Assembly (NCBI RefSeq): GCF_904848625.1
Contig: NZ_CAJHCP010000002.1
Location: 434,001 to 498,000 of the forward strand
Source: Paraburkholderia metrosideri
GTDB lineage: Bacteria > Pseudomonadota > Gammaproteobacteria > Burkholderiales > Burkholderiaceae
DNA length: 64,000 nucleotides
Direction: 5' to 3'
A program made the translations under genes and the position numbers. The notes under the pieces were generated by a model. The model had not been told where the DNA came from. It ran no database searches and saw only the letters and a list, made by a program, of their open reading frames with translations. This document shows positions 21,179-27,669 of this stretch, in pieces. Within the stretch, counting starts at the first letter, position 1. Each line of letters starts with the position of its first letter.

Positions 21179-22468
21179 TCAATGAGCGGCCCGAGTCATT
21201 TCACTCGAGTCGCGACCCGTACGTCGTGCTGTTTTCACGCCGGGCCTTGCGTCATCATTTTTCTTCGCGGCCTTGTTGCGCACCTCGCGCGACTTCTTCA
21301 ACAAACTGGTCAGGGAGCCGTCAATGCTATCGGCCACCGCGGAATCCCGCAGCTTGCGTCCCTTCGCGCCTGCCTGTCGTGCCAGTTTCGCCGCCCGTTT
21401 TTCCGCATGCGCGAGCAGCGCCGCGAACGCCACTTCGTCGACCCGGAGCCCGCGTCGCGATTGTCCAGGCGGCAAGCTTTGCAGCTCATCGGCTTCAAAC
21501 GCGCTGATCACGGCGGGATGAATGTAGCAACGCCGACACACGGCCGGTGTGTTGCGCAGCAATGCGGCAACGTCCTTCACCGTCGCAACGATATGGTGAC
21601 GCGCCTGCGCCGCATCGCTGCAAATCAGCCGCCGCAGTGCCGCTAGCGCGTAGACACTGCCGGCCCATGTGCGGTAGTCCTTGGCGGTGAAATCCGCGTC
21701 GCTCGCACGGCGCAGATAATCGTTGATATCTGCCGAGCCCACCGTATGGCGGGTGCCGTCGTCGTCGAGATACTGGAACAGGTCATGCCCCGGCAACTCC
21801 GCGCAGCGGCGCACGATGCGTCTGATACGCGGGTTTTCTACCGTGACGTCGTGTTCAATTCCGCTCTTGCCACGAAACCTGAAGCGCAACTGACCGGCTT
21901 CGATCTTCACATGCTTCTTGCGCAGCGTCGTCAATCCGTATGACTGATTGTCGCGCGCATATTCGACACTGCCGATCCGGATCAACGTCGTGTCGAGCAA
22001 TTGCACGATCGCGGCAATCACCTTGTCGCAGGGCATGCCCGGCAGCTTCAGATCACGAGCGACCCGTGCGCGGATTCTCGGCAGCGCGCGGCCGAATTCG
22101 GCCATGCGCTCGTATTTGGTCGCATCGCGTGTTTCTCGCCAACGTGGGTGGTAGCGATACTGTTTGCGTCCGCGTGCATCCCTTCCCGTCGCCTGAATAT
22201 GGCCGCGCGGGTCGGCGCAAATCCACACATCTTCATAAGCCGGTGGAATGGCGAGCGCGTTGATGCGCTTGATGTCGTCTTCGTCGTCAATGCGCTTGCC
22301 GGCTTTATCGAAGTAGACGAAGCCGTCTTTTTCGCGTTTGCGCGTGTAGCCGGGTCGGGTGTCGTCCGCGTGACGCAGACCTGGCGGCATCGCGGCGATC
22401 TCGGGTTGGGTTGCGCTCTCGTCAGAACGATCCGCACGGCGTTGCGTTGTACTGGTTGTGGTAGCCAT
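21179..22468 (-). CDS. DNA topoisomerase IB (poxvirus-type)
   Basis: I start at MATTTSTTQRR, 429 residues; the upstream codons read like random sequence. It is a bacterial type IB topoisomerase, which nicks one strand through a 3'-phosphotyrosine and relaxes supercoils. By position the active site is Arg164 (TLIRIGS), Lys201 (RFRGKSG), Arg266 (KDYRTWAG), Asn306 (RNTPAVC) and Tyr315 (CRRCYIHP). The spacing 37-65-40-9 matches that of Deinococcus TopIB almost exactly, including Asn in place of the viral His. The C-terminus (from about 370) is a Lys/Arg-rich tail. It is divergent from the acidic protein gene. These enzymes often occur with stress and DNA-repair genes in Burkholderiaceae. Confidence 0.92.
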   Translation of the reverse strand: MATTTSTTQRRADRSDESATQPEIAAMPPGLRHADDTRPGYTRKREKDGFVYFDKAGKRIDDEDDIKRINALAIPPAYEDVWICADPRGHIQATGRDARGRKQYRYHPRWRETRDATKYERMAEFGRALPRIRARVARDLKLPGMPCDKVIAAIVQLLDTTLIRIGSVEYARDNQSYGLTTLRKKHVKIEAGQLRFRFRGKSGIEHDVTVENPRIRRIVRRCAELPGHDLFQYLDDDGTRHTVGSADINDYLRRASDADFTAKDYRTWAGSVYALAALRRLICSDAAQARHHIVATVKDVAALLRNTPAVCRRCYIHPAVISAFEADELQSLPPGQSRRGLRVDEVAFAALLAHAEKRAAKLARQAGAKGRKLRDSAVADSIDGSLTSLLKKSREVRNKAAKKNDDARPGVKTARRTGRDSSEMTRAAH

Positions 22469-22528
22469 CGTCGCAAGTAGAGAAATTTCAGGCACCAGGC
22501 GCGCGAGGCGCCGACCCTCAGGTCTTAA

Positions 22529-22543
22529 GCAAAGGCAATGCCC
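22529..22543 (-). promoter_or_regulatory. Weaker -24/-12 candidate for topoisomerase IB
   Basis: Minus strand GGGCATT-GCCT-TTGC: three mismatches to the consensus, but GG-N10-GC and TTGC are intact. The predicted start near 22517 gives a leader of about 50 nt. Confidence 0.35.
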
Positions 22544-22593
22544 AGCGTCAATCGCTGCCAGGGCCGTGATCATGATGCGCTGACCCTGGCGGC

Positions 22594-22608
22594 GGAACGG
22601 TCCTTGCG
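22594..22608 (+). promoter_or_regulatory. -24/-12 candidate for the acidic protein gene
   Basis: CGGAACG-GTCC-TTGC: two mismatches to TGGCACG-N4-TTGC, with spacing correct. The predicted start near 22620 lies 26 nt before the ATG at 22646, which has GGAGAGAG as its ribosome-binding site. Confidence 0.45.
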
Positions 22609-22645
22609 CAGACAACCGTGTGACCCACGAACCTAGGAGAGAGCC

Positions 22646-22987
22646 ATGAGCAGTACGCTAAATCCCGATGAAGAGCCGCAACAGGTAGTGAAGGAAACAG
22701 CGGGTACGACCGGTGTACTCGGTCCGGGCGATTCATCCGATAGCGGTAGCGATGTCGCGGGTGCAAAGCGTCATGAGTTCGATGTGGACTCGGAACTGGA
22801 TAACCACGCGCTCGAAACCGGCGACAGCGAACTCGGCAGTGACACCGACCGTGCAGGCACCGGAGAGCGCGCAGCCGCAGACGGCGATTCGACGCTGACC
22901 GAGAACGGCGATATCGAGCCCGACCGGATCATTGATCCGCTGAATCAGGCTGAAGATGAAATAGACGACGATCCGGACACCGTTTAG
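22646..22987 (+). CDS. Small acidic hypothetical protein
   Basis: A 113-residue, very acidic and hydrophilic protein: Asp and Glu make up about a third and there is only one Phe and no Trp, Tyr or Cys. Motif-like stretches are DVDSELDNHALETGDSELG and the C-terminal NQAEDEIDDDPDTV. It is probably intrinsically disordered. I recognise no domain. A strong GGAGAGAG precedes the ATG. Divergent from topoisomerase IB and 125 bp before the DJ-1 gene, within the stress-type block, so a hydrophilin-like stress role is a guess. Confidence 0.7.
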   Translation: MSSTLNPDEEPQQVVKETAGTTGVLGPGDSSDSGSDVAGAKRHEFDVDSELDNHALETGDSELGSDTDRAGTGERAAADGDSTLTENGDIEPDRIIDPLNQAEDEIDDDPDTV

Positions 22988-23013
22988 AGGTGCTGGGCCG
23001 TTGTCGATCATGT

Positions 23014-23028
23014 GGGCACGTCTTTTGC
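23014..23028 (+). promoter_or_regulatory. Sigma54 (-24/-12) promoter candidate for the DJ-1/PfpI gene
   Basis: GGGCACG-TCTT-TTGC has one mismatch to TGGCACG-N4-TTGC and correct spacing. The predicted start near 23040 lies 73 nt before the ATG at 23113. Confidence 0.6.
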
Positions 23029-23112
23029 GTGCTTATCAATTAATGAAGGAGCGGAGCCGCGCAATGTGCTGCAGTGGCTTCACTTCCGGCACCAGCATGA
23101 AGGAGAAGATAC

Positions 23113-23664
23113 ATGTCCAGCACGCTGAATGGTTACAAGGTGGCAGTACTTGCGGTAGACGGATTTGAACAGGCGGAACTGATTGAGCCGCAACGCGCGC
23201 TCGCTGAGGCGGGCGCAACGGTACACGTCATTTCAGCGAAGCCCGGCAAGATCCAGGGTTTTAAACATGTCGACAAAGGCGATGCCGTCAACGTCGATTC
23301 GACTTTCGACCAAGCCAGACCGGACGATTACGACGCGGTCGTATTGCCTGGCGGCGTGGTGAATGGCGATGCTATTCGTTTGCTGCCCCAGGCGCAGGCC
23401 TTCGTGAAAGCGGCGAATGACGCGAAAAAGCCGATTGCGGTGATTTGTCATGGCGCTTGGCTGCCGGTGTCGGCGGGCATCATCAAGGGACGCACGGTGA
23501 CGAGTTGGCCGAGCCTGCAAGACGATATTCGTAATGCAGGCGGTACGTGGGTGGATAAAGAAGTCGTTGAGGATGGCAATCTGATCAGCAGCCGCAAACC
23601 CGACGATCTTCCCGCTTTTAACAGGACGCTAATCGCGCAATTGTCGAAGCGCAACGCGGCGTAA
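23113..23664 (+). CDS. DJ-1/PfpI family protein (type 1 glutamine amidotransferase-like; YhbO-like)
   Basis: A 183-residue protein with the PfpI subgroup signatures: the start VAVLAVDGFEQAELIEPQRAL with the conserved Glu, the nucleophile elbow in VICHGAWLPVSAG (Cys-His-Gly), and VTSWPSLQDDIRNAGGTWVDKEVV with the Asp-containing C-terminal half. Relatives YhbO and Hsp31 act in stress protection; the deglycase/glyoxalase activity is debated. It stands alone with a good ribosome-binding site (GAAGGAGAAG). Confidence 0.9.
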   Translation: MSSTLNGYKVAVLAVDGFEQAELIEPQRALAEAGATVHVISAKPGKIQGFKHVDKGDAVNVDSTFDQARPDDYDAVVLPGGVVNGDAIRLLPQAQAFVKAANDAKKPIAVICHGAWLPVSAGIIKGRTVTSWPSLQDDIRNAGGTWVDKEVVEDGNLISSRKPDDLPAFNRTLIAQLSKRNAA

Positions 23665-23757
23665 GCAAGGAAGGTGAGCGACGCGTAGAAGGAACCACTT
23701 CATGCGCGTCGTCAATCAACTTCGCTTTGGGTCAATCGTCGAACAGGGAGAAAGTGC

Positions 23758-24321
23758 ATGAAATTCCGGTATTCCCTACAAGTCATGGTCGTCGCGCTCG
23801 GCTTGAGCGCTGTATCGATCAACGCGGTCCATGCGCAGGCCAGCGATGCGCCGGCGAGCGATGCACCGGTGAGCGGCAGCAAATTGTCGCCCGCAGATCA
23901 GCAGTTTGTGCAGACGGCCTCCCAGTCCGACGCGACCGAAATCGCCGCCAGCAAGGTTGCATTGAAAAATTCGCAAGACCCGCATGTGCGAAAGTTCGCG
24001 CAGCAGATGATTACCGACCATACGAAGCTCGCGCATGGAATGGCCGCGCTGGTGTCGAAGAAAGGCTTTTCTACGACACCCACGGCGGACTCCGCATTAG
24101 TCGGCAAATTGCAGACGCTGAAGGGTAAGGAATTCGATCAGGCGTATGTGGAGCAGGTGGGGGTAGAGGCGCATCAGCGGGCGGTGGATCTCTTCACGCA
24201 GCAGAGCCAAAGCGGCACCGATCCGCAATTGAAGGCAGCGGCCGCTCATGCATTGCCGACCATCAAGCATCACCTGGAGATGGCGGAGCAACTCGCCGGC
24301 GCGATGAAGGGTTCGTCATGA
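23758..24321 (+). CDS. DUF4142 periplasmic protein
   Basis: A 187-residue protein with a Sec signal peptide (MKFRYSLQVMVVALGLSAVSINAVHAQA, cleavage probably after HAQ or VHA). The mature part has the DUF4142 ferritin-like four-helix pattern: DQQFVQTASQSDATEIAASKVALKNS, VRKFAQQMITDHTKLAHGMAAL, then QAYVEQVGVEAHQRAVDLF and LPTIKHHLEMAEQL. Function unknown, often induced by stress. The stop overlaps the next ATG (ATGA at 24318-24321), indicating translational coupling. Confidence 0.87.
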   Translation: MKFRYSLQVMVVALGLSAVSINAVHAQASDAPASDAPVSGSKLSPADQQFVQTASQSDATEIAASKVALKNSQDPHVRKFAQQMITDHTKLAHGMAALVSKKGFSTTPTADSALVGKLQTLKGKEFDQAYVEQVGVEAHQRAVDLFTQQSQSGTDPQLKAAAAHALPTIKHHLEMAEQLAGAMKGSS

Positions 24322-24665
24322 ACGCGATCATCATGCCGCGACCGGCTTATGAGGATTCCCTTATGCAGATCAATTTTCCGGATGACAAACCGGCCTTTGA
24401 CGGCGCGAATCTGACCGTGCGCTTCATGGCGCGCGTAGAAGGCGAGGCGGTGGTCTGCGCGATCACCGCCGAAGCGCTGGAAGATCATTTTGGCGCTGAA
24501 TCCGCGCTGGAAACCGCATTGATGACCGCGTTCGACAAAGGCCGCCAACGTATCCGTTCAGTCTGCGCGGAAGCGCTCGACCAGAACAACGGCGAAGGCG
24601 TCGTGTTGCATAGCGGACTGTTCCGGGTGGAAGGCATGGAACCCGATCGCGGTGCAACGGCGTAG
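24318..24665 (+). CDS. DUF1488 family protein
   Basis: Up to 115 residues. The DUF1488 core begins at MQINFPDDKPAFDGANLTVRF and includes VVCAITAEALEDHFGA and a Phe-Arg-Val-Glu C-terminus. Two starts are possible: 24318, coupled by ATGA to the DUF4142 gene, and 24363, preceded by GAGGA and matching the domain boundary. I report the longer form; the shorter is perhaps as likely. Function unknown. Confidence 0.75.
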   Translation: MNAIIMPRPAYEDSLMQINFPDDKPAFDGANLTVRFMARVEGEAVVCAITAEALEDHFGAESALETALMTAFDKGRQRIRSVCAEALDQNNGEGVVLHSGLFRVEGMEPDRGATA

Positions 24666-24767
24666 TGCGCGACGCGTGCCGATTTCCGGCCGCACGTCGG
24701 TGAGGTGCTGTGTGGGCAGAAGCCGGCGCGATCCGTGAACGCTATTTCTACGATGCAAGGAGGCGTC

Positions 24768-25349
24768 ATGTCACTCATCGTCGCAGCACGATTTACCACT
24801 TTTCCGACCGCCGAAGAAGCGGCGCAAAAGCTCTTCAATGCAGGTTTCGTCGAAGAAGACGTCACGCTGTTTTTCGTCAATCCGCGTGGTCAGCACGCGC
24901 GCTATCCAATCGGCGGCGACACCGATACTGATCCCGCCGCGAAAGATGCGCCGAAGGGCGCCGGTTTGGGCGTCACGATCGGCGCAGTGGCAGGCGCGGT
25001 GGTGGGCGTCGGCATCTTCGCGGCGTTTTCTGCGCCATTGATCGTTTCGCTGATTGCGGCCGGTGTGGGTGCGTATGTCGGCTCGCTGGTCGGCGCGATG
25101 TCGCTGACGCGTCAAAAGGGAAAAACCGGCCACGGGTCGCCCCTTCACGAAGAAACGCGCGATTCCGGCGTGCTGGTCGCCGTGCACGTTTCGCCGGACA
25201 ACCAGTTCGATGCGGCCCGTGTGTTGCGCGAAGCCGGGGGCGTTGCGATTGAACGGGCGAGTGGCCGTTGGCAGCAAGGGCGGTGGGCCGATTTCGATCC
25301 GCTGAAAACGCCGGTGCCAATTAATGAGTTTGTGGAGAAGCGCGCGTGA
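24768..25349 (+). CDS. Membrane-associated glycine-zipper stress protein
   Basis: I start at MSLIVAARF because AAGGAGG lies nine bases upstream; 193 residues. An N-terminal ferredoxin-like module (AARFTTFPTAEEAAQKLFNAGFVEEDVTLFFVNP) is followed by a glycine-zipper or membrane hairpin (about 65-115: GVTIGAVAGAVVGVGIFAAF and SLIAAGVGAYVGSLVGAM), then a second copy of the alpha/beta module (VLVAVHVSPDNQFDAARVLREAGGVAIERASGRW). This layout is seen in general-stress, YtxH-like or SLT1-type proteins of unknown function. It ends at a bidirectional terminator. Confidence 0.7.
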   Translation: MSLIVAARFTTFPTAEEAAQKLFNAGFVEEDVTLFFVNPRGQHARYPIGGDTDTDPAAKDAPKGAGLGVTIGAVAGAVVGVGIFAAFSAPLIVSLIAAGVGAYVGSLVGAMSLTRQKGKTGHGSPLHEETRDSGVLVAVHVSPDNQFDAARVLREAGGVAIERASGRWQQGRWADFDPLKTPVPINEFVEKRA

Positions 25350-25379
25350 TCCGAATGCTTTAAACGACGTGCATCAATA

Positions 25380-25409
25380 AAATGGCCCGACTGATGTCGG
25401 GCCATTTTT
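25380..25409. terminator. Bidirectional rho-independent terminator
   Basis: AAATGGCCCGAC (25380-25391), loop TGAT, GTCGGGCCATTT (25396-25407), followed by T residues and preceded by A residues. It separates the glycine-zipper gene from the convergent small gene. Confidence 0.9.
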
Positions 25410-25439
25410 GCATGTGCTCAGCGAGTGCTATTTCAGGCT

Positions 25440-25691
25440 TCACACCCAGAGTTTCAAAGCGCTGCGGAGGTGTTGCGTTGCGCGATCCTCGCCTCCAGAA
25501 GCGGCTCCACGCGTTGGCTCGCATGCCGCGAACACCAGCCCGTGATGGGTCGTTTCGCACGACAACTGGGCCGCTTGCGGAGGCGCGGCCGGCGCTTCGG
25601 CGACCTGCATATGTTCGCGAATCTGCATCACAGTCGCTGACGTGATGATCGCAACAGCGGCGAGAAATTCCGCGCTTCTGATCTTCTTCAT
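25440..25691 (-). CDS. Small hypothetical protein with N-terminal membrane/signal segment
   Basis: I start at MKKIRSAEFLAAVAIITSA, preceded by GGGAGAG; 83 residues. The first 22 residues form a basic start and hydrophobic stretch, probably a signal anchor because no clean signal-peptidase site is seen. The remainder has two Cys residues (SCETTHHGLVFAACEPT), an Ala/Pro-rich linker and a polar tail. I do not recognise a family. It lies between a terminator and a long promoter region, consistent with a real monocistronic gene. Confidence 0.55.
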   Translation of the reverse strand: MKKIRSAEFLAAVAIITSATVMQIREHMQVAEAPAAPPQAAQLSCETTHHGLVFAACEPTRGAASGGEDRATQHLRSALKLWV

Positions 25692-26079
25692 GGTGACTCT
25701 CCCTGTCGTTGTTGCCTGCCCGTTGTTTTCAATTGATTGGCACGTTTTGCAGTCCGTGAACGCATGCAGAGCGTGATTCGGGGCGAGCTTGTTAAGCAAC
25801 CGTCGTGCCATCGATGGAACGGCTGGCACACGTGGATTGGCGGGTAACGAGAGCTATCGTCATGAGAAACATTTACGCGCGCTGGCAAGAATGCCAGGGT
25901 GGCCGCGTGCAGCGCGCGACGGCGCGAATGCGTTCAAGGCCAGGCACGACACATGCGGATACTTCTATGAACCCCGTTGCCTGATGGCCGCGTGCGATGC
26001 AAGTGCAGTAACGCAATTACCCAAGTGCACGCAGTGGCCGGCAGTGGATTCCAAGATCATCGAAACCTGGAGGTATTGA
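25692..26079. other. Divergent intergenic region with one -24/-12 candidate
   Basis: These 388 bp separate the minus-strand small gene from the DUF2383 gene. Apart from the promoter candidate at 25942-25956 there is a TTGGCACG (25738-25745) followed too closely by TTTTGC to be a sigma54 promoter. I see no ORF worth calling. Confidence 0.5.
25942..25956 (+). promoter_or_regulatory. -24/-12 candidate for the DUF2383 gene
   Basis: AGGCACG-ACAC-ATGC: two mismatches to TGGCACG-N4-TTGC, with GG-N10-GC intact. The predicted start near 25968 leaves a leader of about 112 nt. Confidence 0.4.
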
Positions 26080-26532
26080 ATGGCTACGAACGTTGTTTCC
26101 GTGCTGAATGATCTGGTCGAAACGTCGAAGGATGGCGAAAAGGGCTTTCGCAAGGCTGCCGAAGATGCGCACGACGCGCAGCTGAAAACGCTATTTCTAT
26201 CGCGAGCCGAAGACTGCACTCGGGGCGCGCGCGAGTTGCAGGATGCCGTGCAAACGCTCGGCGGCAAGCCTGAGACCGGCGGCAGCGTGAGTGGCGCGCT
26301 GCATCGCGGCTGGGTCGACGTGAAGTCGGCTGTGACGGATCGCAGCGATCACGAAATTCTCGCCGAATGTGAAAAGGGTGAGGACGTCGCGAAGAAGCGT
26401 TATCACGACGCGCTCGAAAAGGATTTGCCGGTGGACGTCCGCGCGATTGTCGAAAGACAGTATCAGGGCGTTCTGCAGAATCACGACAGGGTGCGTGATC
26501 TGCGCGATCAATATGCGGCGACCCGGCGTTAA
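26080..26532 (+). CDS. PA2169-family four-helix-bundle protein (DUF2383)
   Basis: A 150-residue all-alpha protein. The pattern VLNDLVETSKDGEKGFRKAAEDA, LKTLFLSRAEDCTRGARELQ, and HEILAECEKGEDVAKKRYHDAL is the ferritin-like DUF2383 domain seen in Pseudomonas PA2169. Conserved Glu and His residues sit where ferritin-like proteins bind metal. Function unknown, stress-associated. The ribosome-binding site is CTGGAGG. A strong terminator follows. Confidence 0.87.
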   Translation: MATNVVSVLNDLVETSKDGEKGFRKAAEDAHDAQLKTLFLSRAEDCTRGARELQDAVQTLGGKPETGGSVSGALHRGWVDVKSAVTDRSDHEILAECEKGEDVAKKRYHDALEKDLPVDVRAIVERQYQGVLQNHDRVRDLRDQYAATRR

Positions 26533-26569
26533 GCGTTTCGGATTCAGGTAACAACTGAAGTCGGCAGAT

Positions 26570-26602
26570 AAGGCTGGCGCCCGTGAGGGCGCCAGCCTTT
26601 TT
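26570..26602 (+). terminator. Rho-independent terminator after DUF2383
   Basis: GGCTGGCGCCC (26572-26582), loop GTGA, GGGCGCCAGCC (26587-26597), then five T residues. Confidence 0.92.
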
Positions 26603-26715
26603 GCGTAGGTCGCGTAAGTCTCCAAGGTCTCGTAGATCTCGTAGCGCCCGCAGGTCTCGCGAAACCTCCAAGGTGTGAAGAGTATCCCGCTGCTATCGCG
26701 CTATACGCGGCCCAA

Positions 26716-26751
26716 AAAAAGAGCGGTCCGCATTCGCGAACCGCTCTTTTT
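26716..26751. terminator. Bidirectional terminator-like hairpin
   Basis: AAAAAGAGCGGTCCGC (26716-26731) pairs with GCGAACCGCTCTTTTT (26736-26751) with one mismatch; A and T runs make it usable in both directions. It is the middle of three hairpins between convergent genes. Confidence 0.8.
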
Positions 26752-26771
26752 CTCCCTGAAGCCTGACGCCT

Positions 26772-26800
26772 GAAAAAACGCCGGCGACAATCGCCGGCGC
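26772..26800 (-). terminator. Rho-independent terminator of the BON gene
   Basis: CGCCGGCGA (26779-26787), loop CAA, TCGCCGGCG (26791-26799). Read on the minus strand it is followed by TTTTTT. Confidence 0.9.
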
Positions 26801-26823
26801 TCTTCAGGTGCGATCGCCCGATC

Positions 26824-27162
26824 TTATTCGGCTGCGACCTTCAGATGGTTCTTCACGCTCGACACACCCTTCACGTCCTTCACGACTTCTTCGGCAGCCG
26901 ACTTGTCGTCAGCCGACGGCACCGAACCCGTGAGCCACACCACGCCCTGGCGGGTCTTGACGTGGATGTGCGTCGATTTCACGTTCTTTGCGGCCAGCAG
27001 GTCGGCCTTGGCCTTGGTGGTGATCGTGCCGTCGTCGACGTGCTCGCCAATGGTTTCCGACGACGACGACGGAGCGGCCGTCGTGGTTTGCGCGGTGGCG
27101 TTCAGTGCAAATGCGACACAAGCGATGCTACCTGCAGTCTTCAGAAGTTGGATCGTTTTCAT
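26824..27162 (-). CDS. Periplasmic BON-domain protein (OsmY-like)
   Basis: A 112-residue protein with a signal peptide (MKTIQLLKTAGSIACVAFALNATAQ, cleavage after ATA or AQ). After a Ser-rich linker comes one BON domain at about residues 42-108: DGTITTKAKADLLAAKNVKSTHIHVKTRQGVVWLTGSV and VVKDVKGVSSVKNHLKV. OsmY has two BON domains, so this is a single-domain relative. BON domains bind phospholipid and protect the envelope in osmotic stress. The ribosome-binding site GAAGGAG is strong. Confidence 0.9.
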   Translation of the reverse strand: MKTIQLLKTAGSIACVAFALNATAQTTTAAPSSSSETIGEHVDDGTITTKAKADLLAAKNVKSTHIHVKTRQGVVWLTGSVPSADDKSAAEEVVKDVKGVSSVKNHLKVAAE

Positions 27163-27493
27163 AGTTTCTCCTTCGGGTGTTGATAAAAATTGGCGGTCTT
27201 GTTGCCTGCGGTCGATCGCGGTAACTGAATGCCGCCGATGACTCGCGTGGGGTCGTCGCCGCTACGGTACCGTCGGGGCCCGCTATCGACACCGGGCGAC
27301 GGTCTGTGCACGCATTGCGCTACCTGGCGCCTGGCGTGCAAAGACTGACGTCCGTCCACATAGAGCTGATTCGCAAGGGCTGTGCCCGGGTCAGCGATCG
27401 TCCGGCGCCGACGCGAAAAAGCCGTTACGGCACAGACATTTACGCTGACGAATTACGTGACGGGCACACGCGGTATTCGGCAAAGGGGGCGGA

Positions 27494-27518
27494 CCGGCAA
27501 AGGCCCGGAAATTGCCGG
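27494..27518. repeat. Inverted repeat, possible activator site upstream of rpoN
   Basis: CCGGCAA (27494-27500), 11 bp, TTGCCGG (27512-27518). It is centred about 125 bp upstream of the predicted rpoN start point, the usual distance for a sigma54 enhancer-binding protein. Inference only. Confidence 0.3.
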
Positions 27519-27604
27519 GTGCTTGTAAAAAAGGGCGCGCGGCGTCTGCGCAATTGACGGGCCTGCAACGGCAAACCCCAGAAAAAACAGCATGTTGCGC
27601 GAGC

Positions 27605-27619
27605 TGGTACGACAGTTGC
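27605..27619 (+). promoter_or_regulatory. Sigma54 (-24/-12) promoter candidate for rpoN itself
   Basis: TGGTACG-ACAG-TTGC followed by T has one mismatch to TGGCACG-N4-TTGC. The predicted start near 27631 lies 39 nt before the ATG of rpoN. Confidence 0.65.
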
Positions 27620-27669
27620 TTTATTGACGTCACTCATCAATTTCCAGCTACTAACGGGACCTCACTACA

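Larger units (their letters stand above)
27163..27669. other. Gap between BON and rpoN genes
   Basis: No protein gene is convincing here. It holds the BON leader, an inverted repeat at 27494-27518 and a -24/-12 promoter at 27605-27619 ahead of rpoN. Confidence 0.5.

Noticed and set aside
25738..25752. TTGGCACG followed by TTTTGC as a sigma54 promoter
   Set aside because: GG to GC spacing is 8 bp instead of 10, and it points away from the nearest minus-strand gene.
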